Positions 27,360 to 27,545 of a stretch of DNA of 27,545 nt are shown one piece after another. Origin of the DNA: Chara braunii (Eukaryota; Streptophyta; Charophyceae; Charales; Characeae); NCBI GenBank assembly GCA_003427395.1, contig BFEA01000078.1, positions 327,084 through 354,628 of the forward strand, read 5' to 3'. The notes below the pieces were generated by a model. That model had not been told where the DNA came from, made no database searches, and worked only from the letters and a program-made list of their open reading frames with translations. The translations under genes were made by a program, and so were the position numbers. Every line of letters starts with the position of its first letter. Position 1 is the stretch's first letter.

Positions 27360-27545
27360 GATTGATTGATTGGTGATTGACTAATTGATTGATTGACTGA
27401 TTGATTGATTGATTGAATAATTAAAAAAAAAAAAAAATGATGTTGCGTTTTTTTTTGTTTTTGATTGATTGATTGATTGGTTTGTTGGTTGACGGAGGGT
27501 CGCCCCCCCCCCACACACACACGAGACGCACGCGAAAGCGTGTTT
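27128..27545. repeat. AT-rich low-complexity end with (ATTG)n microsatellite
   Basis: It holds a hairpin with arms TAGAGCAT / ATGCTCTA around TCC near 27149-27167, A/T homopolymer runs (27211-27250, 27423-27437) and an imperfect ATTG/TGAT tetranucleotide repeat at about 27267-27417 and 27462-27480. A short C-run and CA repeat follow near 27504-27522. Gln/Ser/Ile/Asn-repeat frames across it are simple-sequence artefacts. Confidence 0.85.

Overview
This is a transposon-rich, gene-poor stretch of a draft eukaryotic nuclear genome, not prokaryotic. The evidence is a Ty3/gypsy chromovirus primed by an initiator-Met-tRNA-like site, a Mutator-like element with a 9-bp target duplication, a U2 snRNA-like fragment, and GT-AG splice signals with a TACTAAC branch point. 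These together suggest the green lineage. A charophyte alga or another large plant genome is only my guess. Single Ns, a 140-N gap and a Nextera mate-pair junction adapter embedded at 6318-6355 show that it is a draft assembly with at least one local misjoin.

Layout: 1-4284 is non-coding repeat sequence (diverged satellite-like copies, a GT-rich tract, and a 532-bp fold-back palindrome at 2486-3017). 4285-5191 is a five-copy 183-bp tandem array. 5340-6655 holds an unrecognised plus-strand ORF whose 3' end is duplicated around the adapter. 7893-13743 is the decayed gene of a large plus-strand protein: a ParB/sulfiredoxin-fold-like segment, then a region resembling a DNA methyltransferase without its catalytic motif, then an acidic repeat-bearing tail. 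It carries in-frame stops and frameshifts. 14572-15475 encodes a broken Ulp1-type (C48) protease-like domain.

15661-27127 is a nest on the minus strand. One ORF resembling the gag-like ORF1 of plant LINEs is cut into three pieces, by a ~1.0-kb Mutator-like element (16305-17339) and by a 9.1-kb gypsy chromovirus (17761-26835). Deleting each insertion together with one copy of its target duplication rejoins the ORF in frame. The gypsy element has gag, protease, reverse transcriptase, RNase H, integrase and chromodomain in canonical order, but all are broken by stops, mostly at positions where Gln or Trp is expected. 27128-27545 is low-complexity sequence.

The most unusual feature is a dispersed 24-bp element found at least 23 times between 35 and 14290. 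It has two 8-bp arms (GAAGTTCG / CGAACTTC) around an asymmetric 8-bp core (GATCCCGG). It sits in the tandem array, upstream of the ParB-like gene in one orientation, and inside and downstream of that gene in the other. Whether it is a mobile palindrome, a protein-binding site or an RNA hairpin cannot be decided from this window. A second unexpected signal is a spliced 34-codon reading frame on the antisense strand of both gypsy LTRs.
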